In this document: one piece after another, positions 9,759-20,257 of the stretch
Layout of the letters: each line of letters starts with the position of its first letter
Numbering within the stretch: the stretch's first letter is position 1
Assembly: GCA_963575745.1 (NCBI GenBank)
Contig: CAUYUJ010009846.1
Coordinates: 186,001 to 250,000 of the forward strand
Direction of reading: 5' to 3'
From: Prorocentrum cordatum
Taxonomy: Eukaryota > Sar > Dinophyceae > Prorocentrales > Prorocentraceae
Length of the DNA stretch: 64,000 nucleotides
Translations under genes and position numbers: made by a program
Notes under the pieces: generated by a model
The model's database searches: none
Told to the model about the DNA's origin: nothing
The model's input: the letters and a program-made list of their open reading frames with translations, nothing else

Positions 9759-10530
9759 GCTCCTTCCCTCCTCCCTCGTCGTTGTCGTCGTCGCCGTCGC
9801 CGTCCTTTGTCTTTCCTCGTCGTCGTCGTCGTCGTCGTTTCCGTCGTCGTTGTCGCCGTGGTCGTCCTCCCTCTTCCCTCGACGTCGTTGTCCGTCGTCG
9901 GCATCTCGTCGTCGTTCCTCCTTTTTCGTCGCCGTCGTCGCCGCCGTACGCGGTCTTCCCTCCTCCCTCGTCGTTGTCGTCGTCGGCGTCGCCGTCATCC
10001 CTCCTTTTTCGTCGTTCGCGTCGTCGCCTTCCTCCCTCCTCCCTCGTCGTTGTCGTCGTTGTCGTCGTTGTCGCCGTCGTCGTCCTAATTCCTCCCTCGT
10101 CGTCGTCGTTTTCGTTTGCGTCGTCGTCGTCTTCGTCGTCATCGTCGTCGGCATCGGCGTCGTCGTCGTTGTCGTCGTCGGCGTCGTCGTCATCGTCGCC
10201 AGCGGTGTGATCGTCGTGGACGTCGGCGTCGTCGTCGTCGCCGGTGTCGTCGTCATCGTCCTTGTCGTCGTCGTCGAAGCCGTTGGAGACGTCGTCGGTG
10301 TCGTCGTAGTCGGTGTCGGCGTCGTCGTCGTCGTTGTCGATGTCGTTGTCGGCGTCGGTGTCGCTGCCAAGTGCCAATTGGTACCCACCGTCACGGTCTT
10401 AAGATGTCTGCGGCCAAGTTGCGGGTGGGAGGGTGGGGTGATTGCACGAGCAGCGGAGAGAACAGCGTCAAGACAGTCAAAGTGCTCCTCACCACATGGA
10501 TCCCTCACATATGTTGCATAGTGCGTAGCG
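9086..10530 (+). repeat. Composite satellite, long unit 1
   Basis: It opens with AGAAGAATAGA and has the same GCATGCCGAAATCCTT subrepeats. A ~650-base CGT-rich tract (9725-10370) follows, then CACGGTCTTAAGATGTCT and TTGCGGGTGG (10419). The closing motif is 1408 bases from that of the preceding short unit. Confidence 0.9.
9725..10370 (+). repeat. Inner CGT tract of long unit 1
   Basis: (CGT)n interrupted by TTCCCTCCTCCCTCGTCGTT blocks. The order of interruptions matches 12105-12715 and 36345-37025, so the tract is inherited with the satellite unit. All six frames are nearly open (Val/Ser/Arg on plus, Asp/Thr/Arg on minus). Confidence 0.9.
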
Positions 10531-11417
10531 CACCACGCCTCACATTTTTTGTGTGCTCAAAACAAGAGAATAGACTCTACCCCCCCCGAGATTATCGGTT
10601 CCCGCTTTTGTATTGCAGTGTACATGTGGTTCTGCCCTATCGCCCATATCCGATATGAAATCACGCCACCCCTGCCAACAATTATCCGCCTCCCCGCCAT
10701 CCCCTGCAACAGGTACTTCGCGCGCGCACTCGTTTATCAAAGAACACAGTTTTCAAGAACCCCTGCCGCACAAATGACGAAGTGCGCACGCGCGCGTCGT
10801 CGCGCGTGTATGCCGAAATCCTTTGACATAAATCCGCGGTGTCGTAAGTGTTTCAGAATCGCTGTCCCAAACAATAGCACGCACTCCTGCGAATTACGCA
10901 GGGAACTTTTCGTAGCATGCGACCAAACAGGTTTCGCGCGCGCATGTCGAAATCGTTCGAACGCCTTTGCGCGCATGCTGGGGTGGCACGATCCGCCTCA
11001 AACAATACCTTGCGGGCCACTATCGCGCGTCTGCCGCGCGCGCATAGCGAATTCCTTCCAGAACCTTCATCACCGACGCGAAGACGCCGTCACCGTCGTC
11101 GGCGTGTCTACCGTTGTCGACGTTGCCATGGTACCGCGCCCGCCCAAGTCGCCGACTCGCACTGAAGTGCGCGCTGGGATGTGCCGAGCGGTCAGCGCCA
11201 CCGCGTTCGCGTCGGTCGCGCCAGACTAGCATGCGTCTGCGCGCGCGAGCATCCTCGGGTCATTGCGGCCGCAGAATGCACCAGCCAACACCAAGCACTC
11301 ATCACAATCGCTTCCGCATGGGTTTTGCAAGCCAGTTTGCGGGAGGGTCGGTGGGATGATTGCGCGAGCAGTGGAGTCGACAAGTTCAAGTTCGGCGAAG
11401 TGATTTGCACCACGTAG
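10531..11417 (+). repeat. Composite satellite, short unit 2
   Basis: It opens at GAGAATAGACTC and keeps GGGGTGGCACGATCCGC (10980), as in short unit 1. The long CGT tract is replaced by a short remnant at 11090-11130. The closing motif near 11334 is about 915 bases after the previous one. Confidence 0.85.
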
Positions 11418-12833
11418 ATGGTTCCTTTCCTAAAGAAGAATAGATTCTACCCCTTTGGCATGAACGATCCACCTCTTCGTATGGCAATGCGCATACGATT
11501 CTGCCCCATCGTCCATCCAAAATATGAACTCGTAGTATCCCAGCCAGACCTGTTTCGCTCCCCCCCGCCATCCTCTGCAACAAATACTATGCGCGCGCGG
11601 TCGTTTATCAGAAATCATAAATTCCCAAGAACCCTTTGCAAAAAAGGGCGAATTGCTCACGCGCGCGTCGTCGCGCGCTCATGCCGGAATCCTTCAAAAA
11701 CCCTAGTTTTCGGAAGGGTTCCAAAATCGAGTTCCCAAAAAACATCCGAACACACACACAGGGTTACGCAACACGGATATTCTGACAAAGCTTACGCGCG
11801 CGACCTTGCGAAAGCTTTAAAACAACCATGCGTTTTTCAAAATTTTCAAGAAGTGCTACCAAACGGGCTTCGCGCGCGCATGTCGAAATCTTTCGAACGC
11901 CCTTTGCGCGCGTGCCGTCGCGAGAATCCTCTGGGGAAACAATTGACGAAGTGCAGACGCGCGCGTCGTCGCGGGCGCATGCCGAAATCCTTCGAACAGA
12001 ACTCTTGATTTCGGAAGGATTTCAAAATCGTGCGTTTCAAAAACATACAGAAACACAAGGTTTTGCAACACGGGTTTTCAACGAAAGCGTGCGCGTGCGC
12101 TTTTGCGTCGTCGTCGTCGTCGCCGTCCTTGTTCCTCCTTTGTTGTTGTTGTCGCCGCCGTCGTCGTCCTTTGTCTTTTCTCGTCGTCGTCGTCGTATTG
12201 GCGTCGTCGTCGTTCCCGTCGTCGTTGTCGCCGTGGTCGTCCTTCCTCTTCCCTCGACGTCGTCGTCCGTCGTCGGCGTCGTGTCGTCGTCCCTCCTATT
12301 TCGTTGCCGTCGTCGTCGTCTTCCCTCTTCCCTCGTCGTTGTCGTCGTCGGCGTCGCCGTCCTGCCTCCTTCTTCGTCGTTCGCGTCGTCGCCTTCCTCC
12401 CCCCTCCCTCGTCGTTGTCGTCTTTGTCGCCGTCGTCGTCCTCCCTCCTCCCTCGTCGCCGTCGTCTTCGTTGGCGTCGTCGTCGTCGTCGTCTTCGGCG
12501 TCGTCGTCGTCATCGGCGTCGTCGTCGTCGGCGTCGACGGCGTTGGCATCGTCGTCGTCGGCGTCGTCTTCGTCGTCGGTGTCGTCGTCGTTGTCGTCGT
12601 CGTCGCCGTCGTCGTCGTCGAAGTCGTTGGAGACGTCGTCGGTGTCGTCCTAGTCGGTGTCGGCGGCGTCGTCGTCGTCGTTGTCGCTGTCGTCGTCGGC
12701 GTCGGTGTCGCTGCCAAGTTCCATGTGGTACCTACCGTCACGGTCTTAAGATGTCTTGCGACCAAGTTGCGGGTGCGAGGGTGGGATGTTTGCACGAGCA
12801 GTGGAGAGGACAGCTTCAAGATAGTCAAAGTGA
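11418..12833 (+). repeat. Composite satellite, long unit 2
   Basis: It opens at AAGAAGAATAGATTC and has two GCATGCCGAAATC subrepeats, then a CGT tract at 12105-12715. It closes with CACGGTCTTAAGATGTCT and TTGCGGGTGC (12767), about 1433 bases after the preceding closing motif. Confidence 0.9.
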
Positions 12834-12905
12834 ATTGCACCACCTAGATTGTACGACGTAGATTGCACAATAGATTGTGTTCCACGTCGATTGCACAACA
12901 TAGAC
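12834..12905 (+). repeat. ATTGCACCAC minisatellite tail
   Basis: Five units of AGATTGCAC with CACCTAG or CACGTCG variants. This is the terminal tail of the satellite array. Single degenerate copies end other units, for example TTTGCACCACGTAGAT at 11404. Confidence 0.8.
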
Positions 12906-13324
12906 GGCCTGAAACAGATTGTTTGGGCGTCCAGGCTGGCGAACACCTTGCCGAATCTCGCCCAGTCACCAGTCCCGCGCACTCCCGGCTTCAATTCCGC
13001 CTAATCCGGCTCAGAGGCATTTTACTCGGGCGTGATAACCCGCAGTCGTTCTTAAAAAAATGTTCCCAGGGAGTGGCCTCCCGGGGAGCGGTGCGCCGCG
13101 GAGGGGGCGGCCCCGCGGGCGGGCCTCTCGACGGCGGCGCCTCGCCGAGGTTCGGCGCCGAGCTGGCTGCCGAGCGGGCCCAGCGCGCGGGGTGGACCGA
13201 GCTCGCGGACGACGCCGCCCGGCGACGACGCCGACGGCGAAGATGAAGACGGCGGCGAGGGCGACGGCGGCAGCGTCGGCGACGAAAACGAAGATTCTCA
13301 CAAGGAAAGGGTGCCGATCGAAAC
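12906..13324. other. GC-rich stretch with an open frame but no recognised gene
   Basis: A plus frame to 13246 contains AELAAERAQRAGWTEL before running into an arginine-coding CGA tract. The adjacent frame then reads an acidic stretch. Composition is coding-like, but no start context, domain or conserved copy supports a gene. Confidence 0.25.
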
Positions 13325-13450
13325 TGCTACGCTTCCCTCGTTCCCGCCTTTTTGGGCCGTCTCGCCTTGTCAGCTCTTCCATGACTAAATTCGCTTCGCA
13401 GTTCTGATCAGAGCACCCCTCGGGAGAGGTCCGGGGAGTAACGGTATCGC
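13325..13450 (+). repeat. ~125-bp dispersed repeat, copy 1
   Basis: CTTCCCTCG, TTTTTGGGCC and ATTCGCTTCG, ending in CGGGAGAGG and GGGGAGT. It matches 59600-59735. Confidence 0.65.
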
Positions 13451-13466
13451 TACCTTCTTTTCAGCA

Positions 13467-13625
13467 GGGAACAAAACAAACAGACACAATTAATCGTCGA
13501 TCCCCAAGAGAATATGGGAAAATATTGGAATTGGGCGGGAAGACAAAAACCCAGGAAATATTGGAAAACATGGGGAACACGTTTATGTGTGTGTATTTAT
13601 TTGTGTGTCTTTGGGCCCCTTCATC
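13467..13625 (+). repeat. AT-rich ~155-bp dispersed repeat, copy 1
   Basis: CAGACACAATTAATCGTCGA followed by ATATGGGAAAATATTGG and TTTATTTGTGTGTCTTTG. It matches 25873-26030. The start of a 219-residue acidic frame (13525-14184) lies inside it, which argues against that frame being a gene. Confidence 0.8.
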
Positions 13626-13629
13626 GTTG

Positions 13630-13943
13630 TCCCCCCAGACGATGGCGACGGCGACGGCGACGATCGCTGTGGCGGCGGGGGCGACGACAGCGACAGTGAC
13701 GACGGCGGGGGAAGCGACAGCGGCGGCGGCGGCGGCGGCGGCAGCGGCAGCGGCGGCAACGGCGGCGGCGACGGGAGGCCGCGTGCGCGGGTTGGGCCGT
13801 GGCTCGCAGAGGCGCCGCGTGGCGTATGGGGAGAGGGCGGAGGAGGAGGAGGAGGACGACGAGGAGGACGAGGAGGACGAGGAGGAGGACGAGGGGGACG
13901 AGGAGGAGGAGAGGGAGGAGGAGAGGGATGATGATGATGCTGC

Positions 13944-13992
<49 letters not shown>

Positions 13993-14183
13993 CATGATCA
14001 TGATCATGATGATCATGATGATCATGGTGATGATGAGGAGGAGGATGGTGATGATGATGAGGAGGAGGAGGAGGAGGAAAAGGAGGAGGAAAAGAAGGAG
14101 GAGGAGGAGGGGGAGGAGGAGGGGGAGGAGGAGGAGGAGGAGGAGGAGGAGGAGGCGGAGGAGGCGGAGGAGGGGGAGACTTG
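13630..14183 (+). repeat. GGC/GAG/GAT microsatellite block
   Basis: GCGACG and GCGGCG repeats (13640-13780) pass into (GAG)n, then (GAT)n with GATCAT variants (13925-14035), then (GAG)n again. Poly-Glu/Asp on plus and Leu/Ile-rich on minus follow from composition. Confidence 0.9.
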
Positions 14184-14715
14184 AAATCCCCAGTGCGTTT
14201 TTCGCGCAGTCGGCCACTTCACCACACGGTGTCTACATCTTGGAGAGGGGCGTGGGCCCCAAGACTTCAGCCATACGGCGTCGACACAGCCGGCACGTAC
14301 GCTGAACAGGCCGCGCGCGGGTGCGCGCGCACGTGTTCACGCGTTCGTTGTGTGAGCGCACGCGTTTTTCAGGCTGTTTGCCGTCCGCGGTATCATGCTC
14401 AGGAGATTTGGCGTGGCGCATCGTGCCGCCGGTTCTGGCTCACTGCGCTCCGGCGCGACACGCTGACCACATCCCATTCCCGAGCATTTCCCAGCTTCCC
14501 GGCCCGCGGGGCAGAACGACATGCTGTCCGCGTGCAGGGCATGGCGTTTCGCCGGGGCCGCCGCCGCGACACGCTGACCAAAAATTGTTGACCACATGTG
14601 AACGCGCGTACTTTTGTGTAAAGACTTTGTGTAACCGCCCGTATTGGTCGGCCACGCGCAGAGGGGGTGGCAGGGGGAGCGGGGAGGGTTCGCGGGCGGG
14701 CCGTGTCCATAAATG
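14184..14715. other. Mixed sequence with a 115-bp duplication
   Basis: GCGACACGCTGACCA recurs at about 14455 and 14570, each after CCGGCGC or CCGCCGC. Short CGCGCG-rich runs lie at 14305-14360. No coding or RNA signal was recognised. Confidence 0.45.
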
Positions 14716-14830
14716 TAGGGCCAGCGCTCTTCTAAGAAGCAGCCCCCTTCGAAGAATCCTTTCCCCCCTCCCCATTCCCCCCTTGTGCGCGCCGCCGCGT
14801 ACCCAGACGGCTGGCTGCTCCCATTTTCCC
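14716..14830 (+). repeat. ~80-bp dispersed repeat, copy 1
   Basis: GGCCAGCGCT, CTAAGA and GCAGCC, ending CCCTTGTGCGCGCCGCCG. It matches 19254-19335. Confidence 0.7.
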
Positions 14831-15039
14831 TATGCGTGGGCCCCGGAGGCCTGGACCACTTCCCCGGGGCCGGTTTTTCTCGCCCCGCCTAGTCTTTTGA
14901 TGGTCTCGCGAGGCCCGGCGAGGGCCCCAGGAGGCCGCAATCGGTCCAACTCCGCCCGCTCCAACTTCTGTTTTGAGAGCTCAGAGGCGACGATAGGGGC
15001 GAATAGCCCAGGGGAGAGCAATACACGTATTCAGGTGCG
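14831..15039. other. No supported feature
   Basis: A GC-rich stretch between two dispersed repeats. No gene, repeat or structure was recognised. Confidence 0.4.
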
Positions 15040-15290
15040 CCGATGATCTATGTCCTCGAAAATGCTCCCGGGCGAATACCCGTCTGTCGTTGATAGTACG
15101 TATTTTTGGACAGATCCCAATGTACTTCAAGCGCCTTCCCGCTTCAAGGATCCATATGCTTTTGCTGTGTGTTGTTCTTCTCTTCTCCGGAGGGCCTGAA
15201 CCCAACCTGCTCTATCCGCGTTCCCACTGCATGTCTTTACCTGCTTCTTCCGGCCGACGTGTACGTGTGATGCCCGCCCCTGGGCTGTTC
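15040..15290 (+). repeat. ~200-bp dispersed repeat, copy 1
   Basis: GTCGTTGATAGTACGTATTT, AGATCCCAATGTACTTCAAG, GAACCCAACCTGCT and CCGACGTGTAC. It matches 44330-44550, and its right half matches 35310-35380. Confidence 0.8.
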
Positions 15291-15510
15291 GCCCCCATCG
15301 TCGCCGCCGCAGAGCGCCGCACCTCTGGGCATGGGGAGGCGGCGCGAGCGGGGCCCCGCTGCCTCTCTCCGAGGAGAGCACGCAGCGCCGGGCGGCGTGC
15401 CTCGTGGAGGAGGCCCAGGAGCGGTGCCCCCCGCGCGCGTGGCGCCCCCCCCCCCCCCGGCGGGCCCGTGGGGCGCCCACGTGGGGGGCCGCCGTGGGGT
15501 CTGGGCGGGC
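15291..15510. other. GC-rich stretch, no recognised gene
   Basis: Open in several frames because of its high GC content. No domain or conserved copy was found. Confidence 0.35.
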
Positions 15511-15830
15511 GCGGGCGAGGAGGAGGGGGGGAGGAGGAGGAGGAGGAGGAGAGGAGGAGGAGGAGGGGAGGAGGAGGAGGAGGAGGAGGGAGGAGAGAGG
15601 CGGAGGCGGAGGAGGAGGAGGAGGAGGAGGAGGAGGGGGAGGAGGCGGAGAGGAGGAGGAGGAGAGGAGGAGGGGGAGGAGGAGGAGGGAGGAGAGGAGG
15701 CGGGGGCGGAGGAGGAGGAGGAGGAGGTGGAGGAGGAGGAGGAGGAGGAGGAGGGGAGGAGGAGGAGGAGGTGGAGGAGGAGGAGGAGGAGAGGAGTGTT
15801 GTTTGTTGTTGTTGTTGTGTTGTGTTGTTG

Positions 15831-15877
<47 letters not shown>

Positions 15878-15880
15878 AAC
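15511..15880 (+). repeat. GGA tract followed by (GCT)n
   Basis: Purine-rich (GGA)n at 15511-15795, a short TTGTTG segment, then (GCT)n at 15830-15872. Confidence 0.9.
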
Positions 15881-16636
15881 ATTATTAATTCTAAAGAATA
15901 ATTATTGTTGGGCCCCTGGTGCACGGCCCCCCTGCGCCGCCTAGGCCGCAGCTACATTTTCATCATTTTCGTGAGGAAGCCTCAGGTAATACGATGTCAT
16001 CAAGATCCGGTTGTTTTGTTGTAATCCGTTTTCCCTTGCAAAAAACACTATAACATGACATTTCTTGTTCTAATATAATCAAATTTCAAGAATCCCTTGC
16101 AAAAAATAAGGTAAAGTGGACATTCGCGCGCGCAAGACGAAATCCTTCCAAAAGCTTAGTGTTCGGAGCGATTTTAACATAAAAACATCAAAAAACCAAT
16201 GGTTTTTCAACAAAAAAATGTCAAAATCTCATCCCGCGCGCTCTTGCGGATTCGTAGGAAACCCAACACTTTTTAAACATTTCTGTCAAACGGGCTTTTG
16301 CGAGCAACTTTTTCGAACTTCTGCGACAACGGTTGCGCACCTGCCAGGGCCATCATCCCTGTCAAATAATACCATGCGGGACACATTCGTTTTTTCTTCG
16401 CGCGCGCACGCCGTCGTCGTCGGCCGCGGGGCCCTGAATAGTAGCCACGGTCGTCCGCATGCCACGAAGTGAAGTGTCCGAACGTCATAGGGCGGGAAGC
16501 TGGGTGTGGGTGGTGGCGAAGAGTCGTTTGGAAATTTGGTAGAGCTTGAACCGGCCCCCCCACAAAGTGGGGGTATTGCCCGCCTCCTATGAAAACCCTG
16601 GCACTGGTGAGAACGGAGTGTCCCCACGTGCTAGTA

Positions 16637-16681
<45 letters not shown>

Positions 16682-16685
16682 GAAC
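15881..16685 (+). repeat. ~805-bp tandem duplication, copy 1
   Basis: It opens with TTCTAAAGAATAATTATTG and contains GTGAGGAAGCCTCAGG, a degenerate composite-satellite segment (16030-16330) and a hairpin CCCCCAC-AAA-GTGGGGG (~16556). It ends in (TTG)n. From about 16325 to 16640 it appears identical to 17130-17446, whereas the left half differs at many positions. Confidence 0.9.
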
Positions 16686-17440
16686 ATTATTACTTCTAAA
16701 GAATAATTATTGTTGGGGCCCCTGGTGCACGACCCCCCCGCCGCGCCTAGGCCGCAGCCACGTTTTCATCATTTTCGTGAGGAAGTCTCAGGCAAAACGG
16801 GTTGGTCCGGATCCGGTTGTTTTGTTACGGGCGGTTTTCCCTTGCAAAAAATAAGCTAAAGTGGACATTTTTTGTTCTAACATAACCAAACTTCAATAAT
16901 CCCTTGCAAAAAAACAAGGTAAAGTGGACATTCGCGCGCGCAAGACGAAATCCTTCCAAAACCTTTGTTTTCGTAACGATTTTTACATAGAAACATCAAA
17001 AAAACAATGTTTTTTCAAAAAAAATGTCAAAATTTCATCCCGCGCGCTCTTGCGGATTCGTAGGAAACCGAACACTTTTTCAACATTTCCGTCAAACGGG
17101 CTTTTGCGAGCAACTTTTTCAAACTTCTGTAACAACGGTTGCGCACCTGCCAGGGCCATCATCCCTGTCAAATAATACCATGCGGGACACATTCGTTTTT
17201 TCTTCGCGCGCGCACGCCGTCGTCGTCGGCCGCGGGGCCCTGAATAGTAGCCACGGTCGTCCGCATGCCACGAAGTGAAGTGTCCGAACGTCATAGGGCG
17301 GGAAGCTGGGTGTGGGTGGTGGCGAAGAGTCGTTTGGAAATTTGGTAGAGCTTGAACCGGCCCCCCCACAAAGTGGGGGTATTGCCCGCCTCCTATGAAA
17401 ACCCTGGCACTGGTGAGAACGGAGTGTCCCCACGTGCTAG
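16686..17440 (+). repeat. ~805-bp tandem duplication, copy 2
   Basis: It repeats 15881-16685 in the same orientation. Divergence is concentrated in the first ~440 bases. Confidence 0.9.
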
Positions 17441-17442
17441 TA

Positions 17443-17535
<93 letters not shown>

Positions 17536-17735
17536 GCTTGTTATTGTTGTTGTTGTTGCTGTTGTTGCTTGTTGTTTGTTGTTTGTTGTTTGTTGTTAAT
17601 TGATTGTTGTTTCTTGAGTATTATTTATCGTTCCTCGTTTCTTGTTTATTGTGTATTGGTTGTTGTTTGTTGTTTGTTGTTTGTTGCTTGTTGATTGCTG
17701 TTTGTTGCTTATTGTTTGTTGTTGTCGTCGTCCCA
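17441..17735 (+). repeat. TTG-rich tract
   Basis: (TTG)n with a (CTG)n island at 17480-17502, passing into TTGTTTG and TTGCTTG variants. Confidence 0.85.
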
Positions 17736-18340
17736 CCCGCGATCCGCCCCGCGACCCACCTGCGACCCACCCCGCGACCCACCCGCGACCCACCCGCGAC
17801 CCACCTCGCGACCCACCCGCGACCCACCCGCGACCCACCCCGCGACCCACCCCGCGACCCGCCCGCAAGCCACCCCGAGATCCCCCCGGCGACCCACCCG
17901 CGACCCACCGGTGACCCACCCGCGGCCCACCCGCGACCCACCACGCGACCCATCCGCGACCCACCCGCGCCCGCGACCCACCGCGACGCACCCGAGACCC
18001 ACCCGCGACCCACCCCGCGACCCTCCCAAAATTTTCGGCGCCGGTTTCTTTTGCATTCGTTCCAGGTGGAGAACCTAACCTGCGAGCCACCCGCGACCCA
18101 AACCGCGCCCGCGACCCACCCTCGACCCACCCGCGACCCACCCGCGACCCACCCGCGACCCACCCCGACCCACCCCGCGACCCCCCGAGCCACCCGAGAT
18201 CCCCCCGGCGACCCACCCGCCCCACCGGTGACCCACCCGCGCCCCACCGCGACCCACCCGCGACCCAACCCGCGACCCACCCGCGCCCGCGACCCACGCG
18301 ACGCACCCGAGACCCACCCGCGACCCACCCCGCGACCCTC
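17736..18340 (+). repeat. CGCGACCCACC minisatellite
   Basis: Over forty units of 9-11 bases (ACCCACCCGCG). It is interrupted near 18024 by a longer module TTTTCGGCGCCGGTTTC that also occurs at 18342. Frames of 383 and 415 residues on opposite strands run across the same repeats. Confidence 0.9.
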
Positions 18341-18900
18341 CCAAAATTTTCGGCGCCGGTTTCTTTTGCATTCGTTCCAGGTGGAGAACCTAACCTGCGA
18401 GCCACCCGCGACCCAAACCGCGCCCGCGACCCACCCTCGACCCACCCGCGACCCACCCGCGACCCACGCCGCGACCCACCTAAAATTTTCGGCGCCTGCG
18501 GCGGGCGTCTTTTGCATTCGTTCCAGGTGGAGAACCTGCGACCCACCCGCGACCCAAACCGCGTTCAGTGTACAAATCAAAATTTCCAGCGCCTGCGGCG
18601 GGCTGTTTTTGATTTCCGTCCAGGTGGAGGTGGAGAGCCGCGACCCACCCGCGACCCAAATTACGTTCACTGAACAAGCTAAAAATGCGGCGCCTGCGGC
18701 GGGCTGTTTTTGCATCCTTTCCGGGTGGCCCACCAGCGATCGCCCCGGCGCTGAATTTGTCAGGGCACGCAAATCGGCGTCTGCGGCGGGCTTGCTCGCA
18801 CTGGTTTGGGAAAGCGCCCTCGTGCCATTCCCCCGATCCGGCCCACGTTGACTCTACAAGAGCACATCGGCGCCTGCGGCGGGGCTGTGTCTGAACACGT
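18341..18900 (+). repeat. 87-100-bp satellite with GGCGCCTGCGGCGGGC core
   Basis: The 16-base core or a near copy lies at 18491, 18588, 18689, 18776 and 18869. Each is preceded by AAATTT or AAATCGG and followed by a T-rich segment and TCCAGGTGG. An earlier truncated unit lies at 18342. Confidence 0.85.
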
Positions 18901-19253
18901 TCATTGACAACCCAGTTTCCGGCTGCAATTCGGCATCCGTGCCCAAAGCTTGGGTTCAGGGGAAGCTGCCTCAAGGCGCCCACAATTAAGGGGCCTCGGG
19001 GCGCTCAAGGACCCTCCTGAGGGGGGCGTCCACGAACCCTACCACACAGGACGCGGACGAGGAAGAGGAAGAGGAGGAGGAGCAGAAGCAGGAGGAGGAG
19101 GAGGAGGAGGAGGAGGAGGAGGAGGAGGGCGCCATCGACAGGGAATGTGAGGGCCACGAGGTCCGCCGGCTCGACGCCCGCGTCGCCCGCGCCCGCCCCC
19201 TCACTCTTATCCGCAATTGCGGGGTGCTACGAATATACATGTATAGATATATG
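18901..19253. other. GGA tract and weak coding-like stretch
   Basis: A pyrimidine run and CACACAG (~19048) precede an open frame of Asp/Glu-rich codons over a GGA tract (19058-19128), continuing as AIDRECEGHEVRRLDARV (to ~19190). The acceptor-like context makes an exon conceivable, but the purine tract alone explains most of the frame. Confidence 0.2.
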
Positions 19254-19335
19254 GCCAGCGCTTTCTAAGAGGCAGCCTCCTTCTAAGAGGCCTTCCCCTT
19301 CACACTACCCCCTTGTGCGCGCCGCCGATATACGG
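19254..19335 (+). repeat. ~80-bp dispersed repeat, copy 2
   Basis: GCCAGCGCTTTCTAAGAGGC through CCCCCTTGTGCGCGCCGCCG. Matches 14716-14830. Confidence 0.7.
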
Positions 19336-19685
19336 CAAAAGGGCGTCGGGGGTTGCTAAAGGCTCCCCTGGCCCAAGGTGCCTCCCGTTTTTCCTTTAGT
19401 TTTGGCCATCTGGAGCCAGGGGCATTTCTGGCAACACCTGAGAGAGGGGGGGGGGCTTGGAGGGGGAGCAGGACGAGGAGGGAGGCAGGGAAGGAGGGAG
19501 GGGGTTAGATGAGGAAGAGGGCGCCACAACACAGCATCACTTGAGTCTCCAACCCCTTGACAGCCTGTCGAGATGCTGCTTCCGAAAACACGGCTTGGCA
19601 CGGCATTGTGCAGAAGGGAGGGGGGAGGCGAGGAGCGGGAGTGGGATAGGGAGGGAGGGAGCGAGGGGGTGTTAGAGGTGGAAGA
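19336..19685. other. Purine-rich stretches, no supported gene
   Basis: GGGAGG-type runs at 19440-19505 and 19615-19685 with unremarkable sequence between. Confidence 0.5.
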
Positions 19686-19687
19686 GA

Positions 19688-19737
<50 letters not shown>

Positions 19738-19756
19738 AGACGACGACGACGACGAA

Positions 19757-19792
<36 letters not shown>

Positions 19793-19817
19793 CACGACCA
19801 CGACCAGGACCAGGACC

Positions 19818-19884
<67 letters not shown>

Positions 19885-19890
19885 CGGCGC
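19686..19890 (+). repeat. (CGA)n tract
   Basis: Almost uninterrupted GACGAC with GAAGAC and CCACGACCAGGACC islands near 19790-19820. Poly-Arg, poly-Val and poly-Ser frames are artefacts. Confidence 0.95.
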
Positions 19891-19955
19891 TGTACCGTCC
19901 GCTGCTGGTCGCCGTGTTTGAGTCCCGCCCCGGAAGCACTCGCAGCCTCCCTGAA

Positions 19956-20040
19956 GTCGGGCATGTCTATCTACAGGAGGAATGCCCCAAAACAGTTCCA
20001 AACATACGGTGGGGGCGTTGTTTAAGGAATGCGCCCAGGA
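19956..20040 (+). mobile_element. Partial copy of the ~150-bp terminal-inverted-repeat element
   Basis: GTCGGGCATGTCTATCTACA, AACAGTTCCAAAC and TGGGGGCGTTGTTT match the left two-thirds of the elements at 51588 and 53073. The right inverted repeat was not found, so this copy is truncated. Confidence 0.5.
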
Positions 20041-20257
20041 TGCTGCAGACCCTGGGGGATTCCTTATCTAATGAGGGCGGCGGTGATATCCATGGCCAAG
20101 CCTCGATTGGAGCTCCACTGGCCCAACCAGACCTTGGATTCCTTATCGAAGGGTTCCTTCTTCACTGCCCCTCACCGTAGTCTGGTACTGATGTTTCGAC
20201 TGTGTCTGGTTACCCTGAGAAATATGTTCTGGCTATTTGTTGTGCTTCCTTCAGACC

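Noticed and set aside
9607-10508. Asp-rich and Thr-rich minus-strand proteins over the CGT tract
   Set aside because: All six frames are open. The tract recurs in two other satellite units.
13525-14184. 219-residue acidic protein
   Set aside because: Its start lies in a dispersed AT-rich repeat also present at 25873, and its body is a GAG/GAT microsatellite.
17604-18851. 415-residue plus and 383-residue minus frames
   Set aside because: Both strands are open over the same CGCGACCCACC minisatellite.
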